Assembly: GCF_017163935.1 (NCBI RefSeq)
Contig: NZ_JABVZR010000001.1
Coordinates: forward strand, 1,550,001-1,614,000
Direction: 5' to 3'
DNA length: 64,000 bases
From: Novosphingobium terrae
GTDB taxonomy: Bacteria > Pseudomonadota > Alphaproteobacteria > Sphingomonadales > Sphingomonadaceae
Under the pieces are notes generated by a model. The model was not told the origin of the DNA and ran no database searches. It saw nothing but the letters and a program-made list of their open reading frames with translations. Positions 51,058-59,573 of the stretch are shown piece by piece; the stretch's first letter is position 1; every line of letters starts with the position of its first letter. The translations under genes were made by a program, and so were the position numbers.

Positions 51058-52095
51058 ATGTTGGAAGGTTTCAGGATCAAAACAATCGTGACGGTCGGCA
51101 CATTGCTGCTGTCTGCGAGCCTTGTCCTTACCACGGCAAGCCACATCATGGGGGCAAGGCTCGGTATCCGGGACATGGTTTACACCAGCGACAACATGCT
51201 TCCCAGCGTGGCTGTCCTTGGCAAAACGACTGTTCATTTCGAACTGGTTCGGCTTCGGCTCGCCCGGACCATCATGGCGGAGAATCCCCGGCAGCAGGCG
51301 ATCGCCGTCAACGCGTTCAAAGCGGCGATTGTGCAGGTCGACCGGGATCTGGCGGACTTTGCCCCGCTGATATCCGATAAGCGTGATGCCGATCTCTATC
51401 AGCTTGCCCTTCATCAGTGGCGTAATTTCAAGCCTGCCGTTGAACAGGTCTCGCAACTATCTTTGCAGGGACATCGGATCGAAGCGAACGACCTGTTCCA
51501 GACCAGGATCGTCCACGATGCCGAAACGATGCAGCGCACCCTCGATGCCGCGACCGATTATAATGTGGAAGAGGCTCAACGATATACCGCCAACACCGTG
51601 ATTGAGGCCAGAGGCGCGATCTATCAAAGTGCGATCCTTGGCGTTGCCGGATTGTTGATCGGTCTTTTCATCCTCTCGCTTTTCCGCCGCCGCGTCACGC
51701 GACCATTGATAAGCCTTGAAAAGGCAATGGGGGCCATGGCCGAGGGGCAGCTTGATATCACGATACCCGGGGCTGAAAAGCGTGACGAATTGGGGAAGAT
51801 TGCCCGCGCGCTGGATGGCATCAAGCACAGCATCACCCATCGTGCCGTTGCCGAAGCGGATGGTCAGATTGCCGTTCAGCGCCGCGTGACAGGATCGCTC
51901 GAAATTGCGCTCACGGCGCTCAAGGAGGGAAAGCTGGATCATCGCATCCGTGAGGCGTTTCCGAGCGAATATGAACAGCTGCGTGGCGATTTCAATGCCA
52001 TGACGGAGGCGTTGGAAGGGCAATTGGAAGAGGTTGCATTGTCTTCTGATGCCGTAAGAGGCGGAGCTGGTGAGATATCGGCGGCAGCAGGGGAT
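51058..52095 (+). pseudogene. Methyl-accepting chemotaxis protein gene, 5' part (cut by IS)
   Basis: This part encodes about 346 residues. TM1 is near residues 7-27, followed by a four-helix-type periplasmic sensor (VHFELVRLRLARTIMAEN), TM2 (ILGVAGLLIGLFILSLF), a HAMP domain (RRRVTRPLISLEKAMGAMAE) and a second HAMP-like region. Codons then run ISAAAGD into the IS at about 52096, where the frame reads on into IS sequence and stops at 52188. ATG 51058 has GGAG 6 bases upstream. The rest of the protein resumes at 53810. The sensor may still be made as a membrane stub without signalling domain. Confidence 0.88.
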
Positions 52096-52098
52096 GAG

Positions 52099-52113
52099 GT
52101 GGATGGCTCCCGC
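52099..52113. repeat. Left subterminal inverted repeat of the IS
   Basis: GTGGATGGCTCCCGC. Its exact complement occurs twice on the right, at 53462-53476 and 53791-53805, once in each copy of the duplicated end. Confidence 0.85.
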
Positions 52114-52177
52114 TCACGACATTTGAATGTCATGATGAGGTTGCCGTCAGGCAAACCCACGCAAGGAGCCATCCGCC

Positions 52178-53215
52178 ATGGAAATTAGCACGATCGGCCT
52201 CGATCTGGCCAAAAATGTCTTCCAGGTTCACGGTGTCGACAAAGAGGGCACCGTCATTGTGCGCAAGGCGTTGCGCCGAGCGCAAATGTTGCCCTTCTTT
52301 GCAAGGCTATCGCCCTGCCTTGTCGGCATCGAGGCTTGCGGGACATCGCATCATTGGGCGCGGGAACTGCAAAACCTTGGTCACGAGGTGCGACTGATGC
52401 CGCCATGCTACGTGAAGCCCTATGTAAAACGCGGCAAGAACGATGCTGCTGATGCCGAGGCCATCTGCGAGGCGGTGACACGTCCGACGATGCGGTTCGT
52501 GGCGATCAAGTCTCGTGAGCAGCAGGCGGCCCTGTCACTTCACCGGGTGCGCTCTCTTTTGACTGGTCAACGTACACAGTTGGTCAACATGATGCGCTGC
52601 CAGTTAGCAGAGTTTGGTATCGCCATTCCGATCGGACTTGGGCGGGCGCTGCATCTGGCGCAACAGATCGAAGATGGCGAGGCCGCGATTGATCTGCCAC
52701 CACAAGCGGCGCAGGTGATCGGCATGCTGTGCGAGCTGGTGCTCAAGCTTCATGCCCGGCTTCATGAACTTGATTTGCGCCTGGAAGCTCTCCGGCGAAG
52801 CGATGACATGGCGCGTCGGTTGGCGACGATCCCGGGCATTGGTTCGATTGGCGCAACCGCGCTGGCAGCATCGGTTACCGACCCGCACCAGTTCAGGTCT
52901 GGCCGCCAGTTTGCCGCATGGCTTGGCCTGACACCGCGTCAGCAGTCGAGTGGCGGCAAGGAGCGCCTTGGCCGGATCACCAAGATGGGCGATAAATATC
53001 TACGGCAGCTGTTGGTCATCGGGGCGACCTCCCTGCTACGCCGCGCCAAGGAGGGCCCTGCAACGGTTCACCCGTTTCTCGTTGGGATACTGGCTAGAAA
53101 ATCTGCCCGCGTGGCCAGCGTCGCCATGGCCAACAAGATAGCGCGGATCGCGTGGGCGGTCATGACACGCGGTCAGGTCTATCAATCACACCATGTGCCC
53201 GGATTGGCCGCATGA
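52178..53215 (+). CDS. IS110-family transposase (IS1111 group DEDD recombinase)
   Basis: This 345-residue enzyme has an N-terminal RuvC-like DEDD domain: Asp in IGLDLAKNVFQVHG, Glu in LVGIEACGTSHHW, and the paired Asp in KNDAADAEAICEA. A coiled-coil-like middle is followed by the C-terminal transposase_20 domain, with LATIPGIGSIGATALAA and the catalytic Ser region QQSSGGKERLGRITKMG. ATG 52178 has AAGGAG 9 bases upstream. All catalytic motifs look intact, so the element could be active. These enzymes are guided by an RNA encoded in the element's own non-coding end. Confidence 0.95.
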   Translation: MEISTIGLDLAKNVFQVHGVDKEGTVIVRKALRRAQMLPFFARLSPCLVGIEACGTSHHWARELQNLGHEVRLMPPCYVKPYVKRGKNDAADAEAICEAVTRPTMRFVAIKSREQQAALSLHRVRSLLTGQRTQLVNMMRCQLAEFGIAIPIGLGRALHLAQQIEDGEAAIDLPPQAAQVIGMLCELVLKLHARLHELDLRLEALRRSDDMARRLATIPGIGSIGATALAASVTDPHQFRSGRQFAAWLGLTPRQQSSGGKERLGRITKMGDKYLRQLLVIGATSLLRRAKEGPATVHPFLVGILARKSARVASVAMANKIARIAWAVMTRGQVYQSHHVPGLAA

Positions 53216-53479
53216 GTACGCAATCCGGCTGAGGTGATCGGCCGAACGGAGTTGTGAGCGCAAAGAGAAATGATGGCGACACCGGTCAGACCGGGAACAG
53301 GGACAACCCGTGGAAAGTCTTAGGCGCAACAGCCTGTGAAGGCGATAGGAACTCTGTTTTTCGGACCCCATCAGGGCCAGCAGTCCGAAACGACTGCATC
53401 AACAGGCCGGACAGACGACTGCACCCGACCGATCGTCAGAATTTCAAAAAGTGCTTGCAACGCGGGAGCCATCCACAGA
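53216..53479 (+). ncRNA. Predicted guide RNA (seekRNA/bridge RNA) region of the IS, copy 1
   Basis: In IS1111-group elements the target-selecting RNA is encoded between the transposase stop and the right end. This 264-base segment is the only non-coding part of that size in one element length and should hold it. I did not fold it, so RNA boundaries and guide loops are not defined. Confidence 0.45.
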
Positions 53480-53544
53480 CGTGGGCGGTCATGACACGCG
53501 GTCAGGTCTATCAATCACACCATGTGCCCGGATTGGCCGCATGA

Positions 53545-53808
53545 GTACGCAATCCGGCTGAGGTGATCGGCCGAACGGAGTTGTGAGCGCAAAGAGAAAT
53601 GATGGCGACACCGGTCAGACCGGGAACAGGGACAACCCGTGGAAAGTCTTAGGCGCAACAGCCTGTGAAGGCGATAGGAACTCTGTTTTTCGGACCCCAT
53701 CAGGGCCAGCAGTCCGAAACGACTGCATCAACAGGCCGGACAGACGACTGCACCCGACCGATCGTCAGAATTTCAAAAAGTGCTTGCAACGCGGGAGCCA
53801 TCCACAGA
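53545..53808 (+). ncRNA. Predicted guide RNA region of the IS, copy 2
   Basis: This is the second, apparently identical copy of the right non-coding end. If copy 1 produces a guide RNA, this one has the same potential. Whether it is transcribed depends on a promoter within the repeat or in the transposase tail. Confidence 0.4.
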
Positions 53809-53809
53809 C

Positions 53810-54672
53810 GATCTTTCCGCTCGCACGGCAAGGCAGGCGACACGTCTGGGAGAGACAGCTCTGACGGTCAAAGCGCTGACAACCTCGGTCATCCAGGCTC
53901 GCTCCGCCGCTGCGGCGGCTGCCGATGCCGCGCGCGAAGCGGAAAGAGAGGCGACAGCCAGCGGCGCGCAGATGGGTGAAGCCGTGACGGCTATGACCTC
54001 GATTGCCGCGACATCGGAAAAGATGCGCAGCATCGTTGCGATCATCGACGTATTTCTCTCCAGACAAACCTGTTGGCGCTCAATGCTGGTGTGGAGGCGG
54101 CACGCGCAGGCGAGGCAGGGCGCGGATTTGGTGTCGTCGCCAGCGAAGTGCGTGGTCTTGCCGAGCGTAGTGCACAGGCCGCGCGCGAGATTGGCGAACT
54201 CATCGTCACGTCGGTCCTTGAGGTGGAGCAGGGGGTGACGATGGTCAGCCAGACGCAGGCTTCATTGCTGCGCATCGTCAAACAAGCCAGTGGCCTTTCG
54301 GGCATGATCGCCGGGCTGGCCGAGGGTTCAAGGCAGCAGGCCGATGCCATTGCGCAGGTCAATGGTGTGATTGCCGATCTGGACGTGGCCACGCAGCAGA
54401 ATGCGGCTCTGGTGGAGCAGGCCGAGGCGGCAGCGATCAGCCTTGCCAATGAATCCGAGCGATTGGCTCAGGTGGTTGGGCGTTTCACCTTCGGGGATGG
54501 GTTTGGATCGCTTGCTGTTGCTGGCAGGATGCAGCCGTTTGCAGAAGCGAGAAGGGGGGAGGTTCCCTACTCAACACTATCGTATCCCAGGCCTTCCATC
54601 GGAATTCATGCGCAATCCTTGCGGGCGAGCCTTTACGAGATCCAGAAAGAGAAATCGATCAGGGAAATCTAA
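53810..54672 (+). pseudogene. Methyl-accepting chemotaxis protein gene, 3' part (frameshifted)
   Basis: This is the continuation of the gene begun at 51058. The first segment reads DLSARTARQATRLGETALTV to [13 protein letters not shown] single missing base at about 54050 then throws the frame off, and the signalling tip [21 protein letters not shown] with [20 protein letters not shown] is in the +1 frame, through to the stop at 54672. The expected junction is IID-x-ISLQTN. So the locus has two independent lesions. A start for separate expression of the tail is not evident. No CheW/CheR-binding C-terminal pentapeptide is seen. Confidence 0.88.
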
Positions 54673-54823
54673 AAACGATTATATCGCCATGATTTTCATT
54701 GATAAATTATCGGGAAGGATTTTTCGGCGCCAAGTCTCATAAAGTCAGACAGGTCGAAAATCATAAAGTAGGGAGGCAGCCACGCAAGGCAAGGTTGAAA
54801 CCGGATTGGAGCGTCATCGGCGT

Positions 54824-55378
54824 ATGTCCCTGTGGGTTGCGCGAGAGATTCTGCCTCATGAAAACCGCATCCGCGGTTGGTTTCTGCGCAACCGCGTTTC
54901 GCCTGAGGATGCGGATGAGCTGCTGCAGGAGGCATATTGCCGTATTGCTCGTATCGACAGTTTCGAAGATATTGCTTCTCCGCCGGCCTATTTCTTTTCG
55001 ATTGCCCGTAATTTACTGATTAGAAAATTGAAAAGATCGAAAATAGTCTCCTTCGAAGAAATTGCCGATTTGGAGAACTATGACGATGATCCGGCCTCGT
55101 CGCTGGAGGATGTCGCGCATTATCGCATGGCCTATGAGAAGGTCATGAGTCTGATCGCCAGCCTCCCCGAGCGATGCCGAAAGATCGTGGAGTTGCGTAA
55201 AATTGAGGGCTGGTCGCAAAAGGAGATTGCCGACCATCTCAATATCACTGAAAAAGCCGTCGAAAAACAGATCTGGGTGGGTGTGCGGGCCGTGCGTCAG
55301 GCATGGCAGGACACCTATCATCAGGCGGATGGGGAAGGAGGATTGCTTAAGGGCCATCTTGGAAAGGTTTTGCAATGA
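54824..55378 (+). CDS. FecI-like ECF sigma factor
   Basis: This protein of about 184 residues has sigma region 2 (RGWFLRNRVSPEDADELLQE, split; PAYFFSIARNLLIRKLKR) and region 4 (LPERCRKIVELRKIEGWSQ followed by KEIADHLNITEKAVEKQI). This is the iron-type FecI subfamily. ATG 54824 is listed. A TTG at 54806 is also possible, and both have only loosely spaced purine-rich sites. The stop overlaps the FecR start (ATGA). It should be released by its membrane partner when the downstream receptor binds ligand and then drive receptor transcription. Confidence 0.93.
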   Translation: MSLWVAREILPHENRIRGWFLRNRVSPEDADELLQEAYCRIARIDSFEDIASPPAYFFSIARNLLIRKLKRSKIVSFEEIADLENYDDDPASSLEDVAHYRMAYEKVMSLIASLPERCRKIVELRKIEGWSQKEIADHLNITEKAVEKQIWVGVRAVRQAWQDTYHQADGEGGLLKGHLGKVLQ

Positions 55379-56355
55379 ATAGCCCGGCACAAACCCGCCA
55401 GGAAGTCGCTGACTTCTGGGTGGCGCGTATGGATTCCGGCTCGATGTCGGCGGACGATGAGGCGCAGCTTCAGGCATGGATGGAGGCTGATTCCCGTAAC
55501 GAGGGACTGCTTCTGCGGACCCGTGCGACCTGGTTCTCCGTCAATGTCGGGTTGGACGAGAAAGATGTGGCGCCAGCCGCGTTGCCCGAGGCAGCCCCGA
55601 TAAGGCAGCCGTTATGGCAGCGTCGTTCGGTGCTGGCCGGCGCCATGGCGGCCAGCGTGGCCGGACTGATTGCACGCTTTACTCTTTTCGACCCTGGGCA
55701 GTCCTATTCCACGCGGTTGGGCGAAATTCGGCGCGTTCCGCTCGCCGATGGGTCCGTGATGACCATGAACTCCAACACAGATCTGGCCGTGCGGCTGGAG
55801 GAGCATGCTCGCAGCGTCAATCTGCATCAGGGTGAGGCCTGGTTTGAGGTGGCCAAGGATGCGCAGCGCCCCTTTGTGGTGACCTCCGGTCAGGTGAAGG
55901 CGCGCGCGGTGGGCACAGCCTTTTCCGTAAGGCGGCGCGATGCCGGGGTCGAAGTTCTGGTGACCGAAGGCGTGGTGGAAGCCTGGTCAGGCAGCGAGCA
56001 GCAGCGCATCCGTCTGGCTGCTGGCGAGCGCCTGCTGATGACCGACAATGCGAGGATCCATTATGGCTCCGACCAGAAGGGCGATGTCGAGCGGGCTCTG
56101 GCCTGGCGCTCGGGCATGATCCGCCTGTCGGGCACAACGCTGGCCGATGCTGCCGATGAATTCAACCGCTACAACAAGCGGCAACTGCTGGTGACTGACC
56201 CCGAAGTGGCGGGCGAGCAGATGGCCGGGCAATTCCGTTTCAACGACCCGGAAGGTTTTGCGATCGCGGTGCGCAATAGTTTCAACCTGCGCGTTGACAT
56301 GAGCAATCCGGCCTTTATCAAAATAGAACGCGCCGAAAAAACGGCGGAAATCTGA
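55375..56355 (+). CDS. FecR-family anti-sigma/signal transducer
   Basis: This 326-residue protein has an N-terminal cytoplasmic sigma-binding domain (QEVADFWVARMDSG; LQAWMEADSRNEGLLLR), one membrane segment (SVLAGAMAASVAGLIARF, about residues 83-100) and the periplasmic FecR domain (GEIRRVPLADGSVMTMNSNT; GEAWFEVAKDAQRPFVV; VGTAFSVRR). The C-terminal LSGTTLADAADEFNRYN and RFNDPEGFAIAVRNSF form the STN-interacting end. It is coupled to the sigma gene. It sits between sigma and receptor, the standard order for surface signalling. Confidence 0.95.
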   Translation: MNSPAQTRQEVADFWVARMDSGSMSADDEAQLQAWMEADSRNEGLLLRTRATWFSVNVGLDEKDVAPAALPEAAPIRQPLWQRRSVLAGAMAASVAGLIARFTLFDPGQSYSTRLGEIRRVPLADGSVMTMNSNTDLAVRLEEHARSVNLHQGEAWFEVAKDAQRPFVVTSGQVKARAVGTAFSVRRRDAGVEVLVTEGVVEAWSGSEQQRIRLAAGERLLMTDNARIHYGSDQKGDVERALAWRSGMIRLSGTTLADAADEFNRYNKRQLLVTDPEVAGEQMAGQFRFNDPEGFAIAVRNSFNLRVDMSNPAFIKIERAEKTAEI

Positions 56356-56425
56356 CAAAAAAACATATCATGGGAGAACCGCGCCATCCGAAACCGGGGG
56401 TGTGGGCAGTGGGGATGAAGGGGCG

Positions 56426-59400
56426 ATGGCCATCGGGCTGGCTCATCGGGTTGTTTGCGCATTGCTGTGTTGTGCCGCCGGGGTGACAGCCGTTCGCGCT
56501 GAGGCTCAGACGCGCCCGTCGCAGATGCATCATTTCTCGATCCCTGCGCAGCCTGCCGATACCGCAATCGATGCCATCGGACGGCAGGGCGGTCTGCAGA
56601 TTGTGGCCTCCCGCCGCCTGCTGGCCGACAAGCGGACCAATCCGGTCGAGGGCAATCTGACGCCGCGCGAAGCCCTCGACCGTCTGCTCGACAACACGGG
56701 CTTGCAGGCACGCCAGACCGGTCCGCAGATTTTTGTGATTGTGGCCGCCGAGATCCATCCGCGCCGGGCGCCACACGCGCCTGGCCACCCGCATGGGCCC
56801 GATCATGCCTATCGACAGGCGGTTCGCGCGGAACTGCCGATCAAGAAGCTCGATATTCAGCCGATCATCGTCACCGGATCGCTGGTGATTGCGCATGACA
56901 ACCGCTCGCCCACGCCGATCACCATGATGTCTGTGGAGGACCGGCTGGCGATCCGTCCCGGCGGGGTGATCGAGGGGCTGGATGGCTTGCCGAGCCTGCA
57001 GGGGTCGATCGGCCTGACCAGCAATGTCAACAGCGGAGGTTACAACATGCTGAACCTGCGCGGGCTGGGCAGCACGCGCGGTCTGATCCTGATCGACGGG
57101 CGGCGCGTGGGATCAACCCAGACCACGGGGCAGGTGGACGTGGATGTGCTGCCGCAGATCCTGCTGAAGCGGGTCGATGTGGTGACGGGTGGCGCCTCGG
57201 CGGCCTATGGGTCGGATGCGGTGTCGGGCGTGGTCAATTTTATCACCGATACCGATTTCAACGGGCTGAAAGTGGATCTGCGCAGCGGCATCTCGCGCTA
57301 TGGCGACGATGCCAAGCGCGGGGTCGGAGCCGCTTGGGGCGGGCGCTTTGCGCAGCAGCACGGCCATGTGGAACTGGGCTATGAATACAGCGATGATGCA
57401 GGGTTCGAGCGTTCCAGCCGCCCCTTCTTCTCGCCCTGGGCCAGTCTGGTGGGATCGGGGACTGCAGCCAGCCCCTACACGCTGGCGCGCGGCGCCACGC
57501 TCAATGCGGTCAGCTTTGGCGGGCTGATCAATTCCGGGCCGCTGGCCGGGCTGCAATTTGCGAGGAATGGCACGCTGACAGCCTTCAATCCGGGCATGCC
57601 CACGGCGACCTCAGGGGTCAGCATTGGCGGCGATGGCGCCTATTTCACGGGATCGACCGCCGGGGCCTCACAGGTGGCCAACCGCGCCATGGCCCGGCTC
57701 GACTATCGTTTCAACGACAGGCTGGGGGGGCATGTCTCTGGCATCTTCAGCAAGTTCAAGCAAAGCTATACGCTGCAGAACCCTTTGTTCAGCACGATGT
57801 CGATCGCCTATGATAACCCTTATCTCGCCAGCCTTCAGCCTGCCTATCAGGCCATTGTCGCGGGACAGCCAGCGGGCAGCAGCTTTCAGTTCAGCAAGCT
57901 GGATTTGGGCTTGCCCAATTTCCAGATCACGGCGCGGGAAACCTATACCAACCTCGATGCGGGACTGAACGGCAAGCTGGGCGCGCTCGACTGGGTGGCG
58001 GATGCCTATCGCACCGAGTCTACCCAGACCCAGCGCAACAACAATGGCATCAATCTGGCCCATTTCTACGCCGCCCTCAATGCGGTAAGCGATGGCAACG
58101 GCCATACCGTCTGCCAGGCCGCGCTTATCAATCCGGCCTATGCCAATTGCGCGCCGCTCAACCTTTTCGGTGCCGGTTCCGAGCAGAGCGCGGCCACCGC
58201 CTATATCGAGCAGCCGCTGATCAGCACGCAGCATTTCGTGACGCAGGATGCCAATGTCAGCCTGCGCGGGCCGATCTTCGCCTTGCCGGCCGGCACGGTG
58301 AAAATGGCGGTGGTGGGAGAATTTCGGCGTTCCTCCTATGATGTCACCAGCAATGCCTCGCCCGCCGATCCGATGGATTGCAACGGCATCGCCTTCAACT
58401 GTACCAGCCCGCTGGCCAGCTTGCGCTATCTGGGCGGTGCGGTGGCATCGCTGGCCCCGGTGTTCCAGACGGTGACCGAGCAGGCGCTGGAGGTGGAGGT
58501 GCCCGTGCTGGCCTACCGCCGCTTCGCCCGTGTGCTGACGCTCAATGGCGCGGTGCGCCACACCCATTACGACACCAGCGGCGCGGCCTGGACCTGGAAG
58601 GGCGGCGTGCTGTGGGAGAGCGGCCATGGGTTGACCCTGCGCATGACCCGATCCCGCGACATTCGCGCGCCCAATCTCTATGATCTCTACAGCCCGCAAG
58701 CGGTGGCCGTGAACAATTACACCGATCTGCATACCAACACTTCGGCGCTGGTGGCGCAGGTGCAGCAGGGCAATCCCGCACTCAAGCCCGAAAAAGCCGA
58801 TACGCTGACGATCGGCGCGGTGCTGGCGCCGCACTTTCTGCCCGGTTTCAGCCTGACCCTTGATTACTACAACATCCGTATCCATCAGGCGCTGGTCAAC
58901 ATCGCCGGGTTCCAGCCATCGACGCAGGTGGCATGCGAGACATCGGGGGGTACATCGCCTTTTTGTGCCTATTACATCCGGCCCTATGGTTTTGCGAACA
59001 ACAGTGCCGCCAATTATCCCAGCCTGTTGATCAGCAAGACGCTGAACGTCGCCTCGCTCTCGACGGAAGGCATGGATTTCGAGGCACATTATGCCACTCG
59101 ACTGGCCGGGCGTGCCCTAGCAATGCGGGCTCTGGTGACCTGGCAGCCAACGCTGCGTTATGACAATGGCGCGGGCAGCATCGTCGATGTCGGCGGGGCG
59201 GCCGATGGCGTGGGCGGATTGCCGCCGCTGCCTGCGGTCAGGATTACAGCCAGCATGAATCTCGCCCTGAGTTCTGCGCTGGGGCTGACTGTGCAGGAAC
59301 GCTGGCGCAGCCCGCTGCGCCAGCATGGCAATGCCGATCTGGTCTTTGCCGATGGCGATGTGCCCGCCATCGGCTACACCGACCTGTCACTGCGTTACAG

Positions 59401-59572
59401 CATCGACCGCCATCTGGAGGCCAGCTTCAGCGCCCAGAACCTCTTCAACGCCTGGCCGCCCACCTATGCCAGCGCGGGCGGCTCCACCCAGATGAACTAT
59501 CTGGGCGGTTATGCCCAGGGTGACGATATCGAGGGTCGCTATATGACGCTCAATCTGCGTTTGCATTTCTAG
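56426..59572 (+). CDS. TonB-dependent transducer receptor with STN domain
   Basis: This protein of about 1048 residues has a signal peptide (VVCALLCCAAGVTAVRAEA), then an STN domain (HHFSIPAQPADTAIDAIG; LTPREALDRLLDNTGLQ, about residues 35-100). A His/Pro-rich linker leads to the plug (IIVTGSLVIAHDNRSPTP; LNLRGLGSTRGLILIDGRR; VVTGGASAAYGSDAVSGVV), and the barrel ends LNLRLHF. STN domains contact FecR in the periplasm. ATG 56426 follows AAGGGG closely, and a GTG at 56402 is an alternative start. The stop is one base from the convergent siderophore-receptor stop. The plug and barrel closely resemble the receptor starting at 62196. The ligand is unknown, and iron chelates are only one option. 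Confidence 0.95.
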   Translation: MAIGLAHRVVCALLCCAAGVTAVRAEAQTRPSQMHHFSIPAQPADTAIDAIGRQGGLQIVASRRLLADKRTNPVEGNLTPREALDRLLDNTGLQARQTGPQIFVIVAAEIHPRRAPHAPGHPHGPDHAYRQAVRAELPIKKLDIQPIIVTGSLVIAHDNRSPTPITMMSVEDRLAIRPGGVIEGLDGLPSLQGSIGLTSNVNSGGYNMLNLRGLGSTRGLILIDGRRVGSTQTTGQVDVDVLPQILLKRVDVVTGGASAAYGSDAVSGVVNFITDTDFNGLKVDLRSGISRYGDDAKRGVGAAWGGRFAQQHGHVELGYEYSDDAGFERSSRPFFSPWASLVGSGTAASPYTLARGATLNAVSFGGLINSGPLAGLQFARNGTLTAFNPGMPTATSGVSIGGDGAYFTGSTAGASQVANRAMARLDYRFNDRLGGHVSGIFSKFKQSYTLQNPLFSTMSIAYDNPYLASLQPAYQAIVAGQPAGSSFQFSKLDLGLPNFQITARETYTNLDAGLNGKLGALDWVADAYRTESTQTQRNNNGINLAHFYAALNAVSDGNGHTVCQAALINPAYANCAPLNLFGAGSEQSAATAYIEQPLISTQHFVTQDANVSLRGPIFALPAGTVKMAVVGEFRRSSYDVTSNASPADPMDCNGIAFNCTSPLASLRYLGGAVASLAPVFQTVTEQALEVEVPVLAYRRFARVLTLNGAVRHTHYDTSGAAWTWKGGVLWESGHGLTLRMTRSRDIRAPNLYDLYSPQAVAVNNYTDLHTNTSALVAQVQQGNPALKPEKADTLTIGAVLAPHFLPGFSLTLDYYNIRIHQALVNIAGFQPSTQVACETSGGTSPFCAYYIRPYGFANNSAANYPSLLISKTLNVASLSTEGMDFEAHYATRLAGRALAMRALVTWQPTLRYDNGAGSIVDVGGAADGVGGLPPLPAVRITASMNLALSSALGLTVQERWRSPLRQHGNADLVFADGDVPAIGYTDLSLRYSIDRHLEASFSAQNLFNAWPPTYASAGGSTQMNYLGGYAQGDDIEGRYMTLNLRLHF

Positions 59573-59573
59573 C

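Larger units (their letters stand above)
53151..53808. repeat. Tandem direct duplication, 2 x 329 bp
   Basis: Copy 1 (53151-53479) and copy 2 (53480-53808) are directly adjacent and, by reading, identical. Each contains the last 21 codons plus stop of the transposase (VMTRGQVYQSHHVPGLAA), the entire right non-coding end and the right inverted repeat. Copy 2 begins inside transposase coding sequence with no start, so only its non-coding part can function. Confidence 0.93.
52096..53809 (+). mobile_element. IS110-family (IS1111-group) insertion sequence with duplicated right end
   Basis: The element splits the chemotaxis gene: reading GAT before 52096 and GAT at 53810 restores AAAGD-DLSART. It has 82 bases of left non-coding DNA, a 345-codon transposase and a long right non-coding end. 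Perfect 15-bp subterminal inverted repeats GTGGATGGCTCCCGC (52099-52113) and its complement (53791-53805) mark the IS1111 group. Without the extra 329 bases it would be about 1385 bp, a normal size. The exact end coordinates are inferred from the split reading frame and may be off by a few bases. No target duplication is expected for this family. Confidence 0.85.

Noticed and set aside
53151..53808. CRISPR-like or satellite array
   Set aside because: Only two long, adjacent copies exist with no spacers, and both belong to the IS end.
53254..53864. Two near-identical small proteins (96 and 93 codons) in the IS right end
   Set aside because: They arise from the 329-bp duplication of non-coding IS sequence. 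There is no ribosome site and no protein-like composition.
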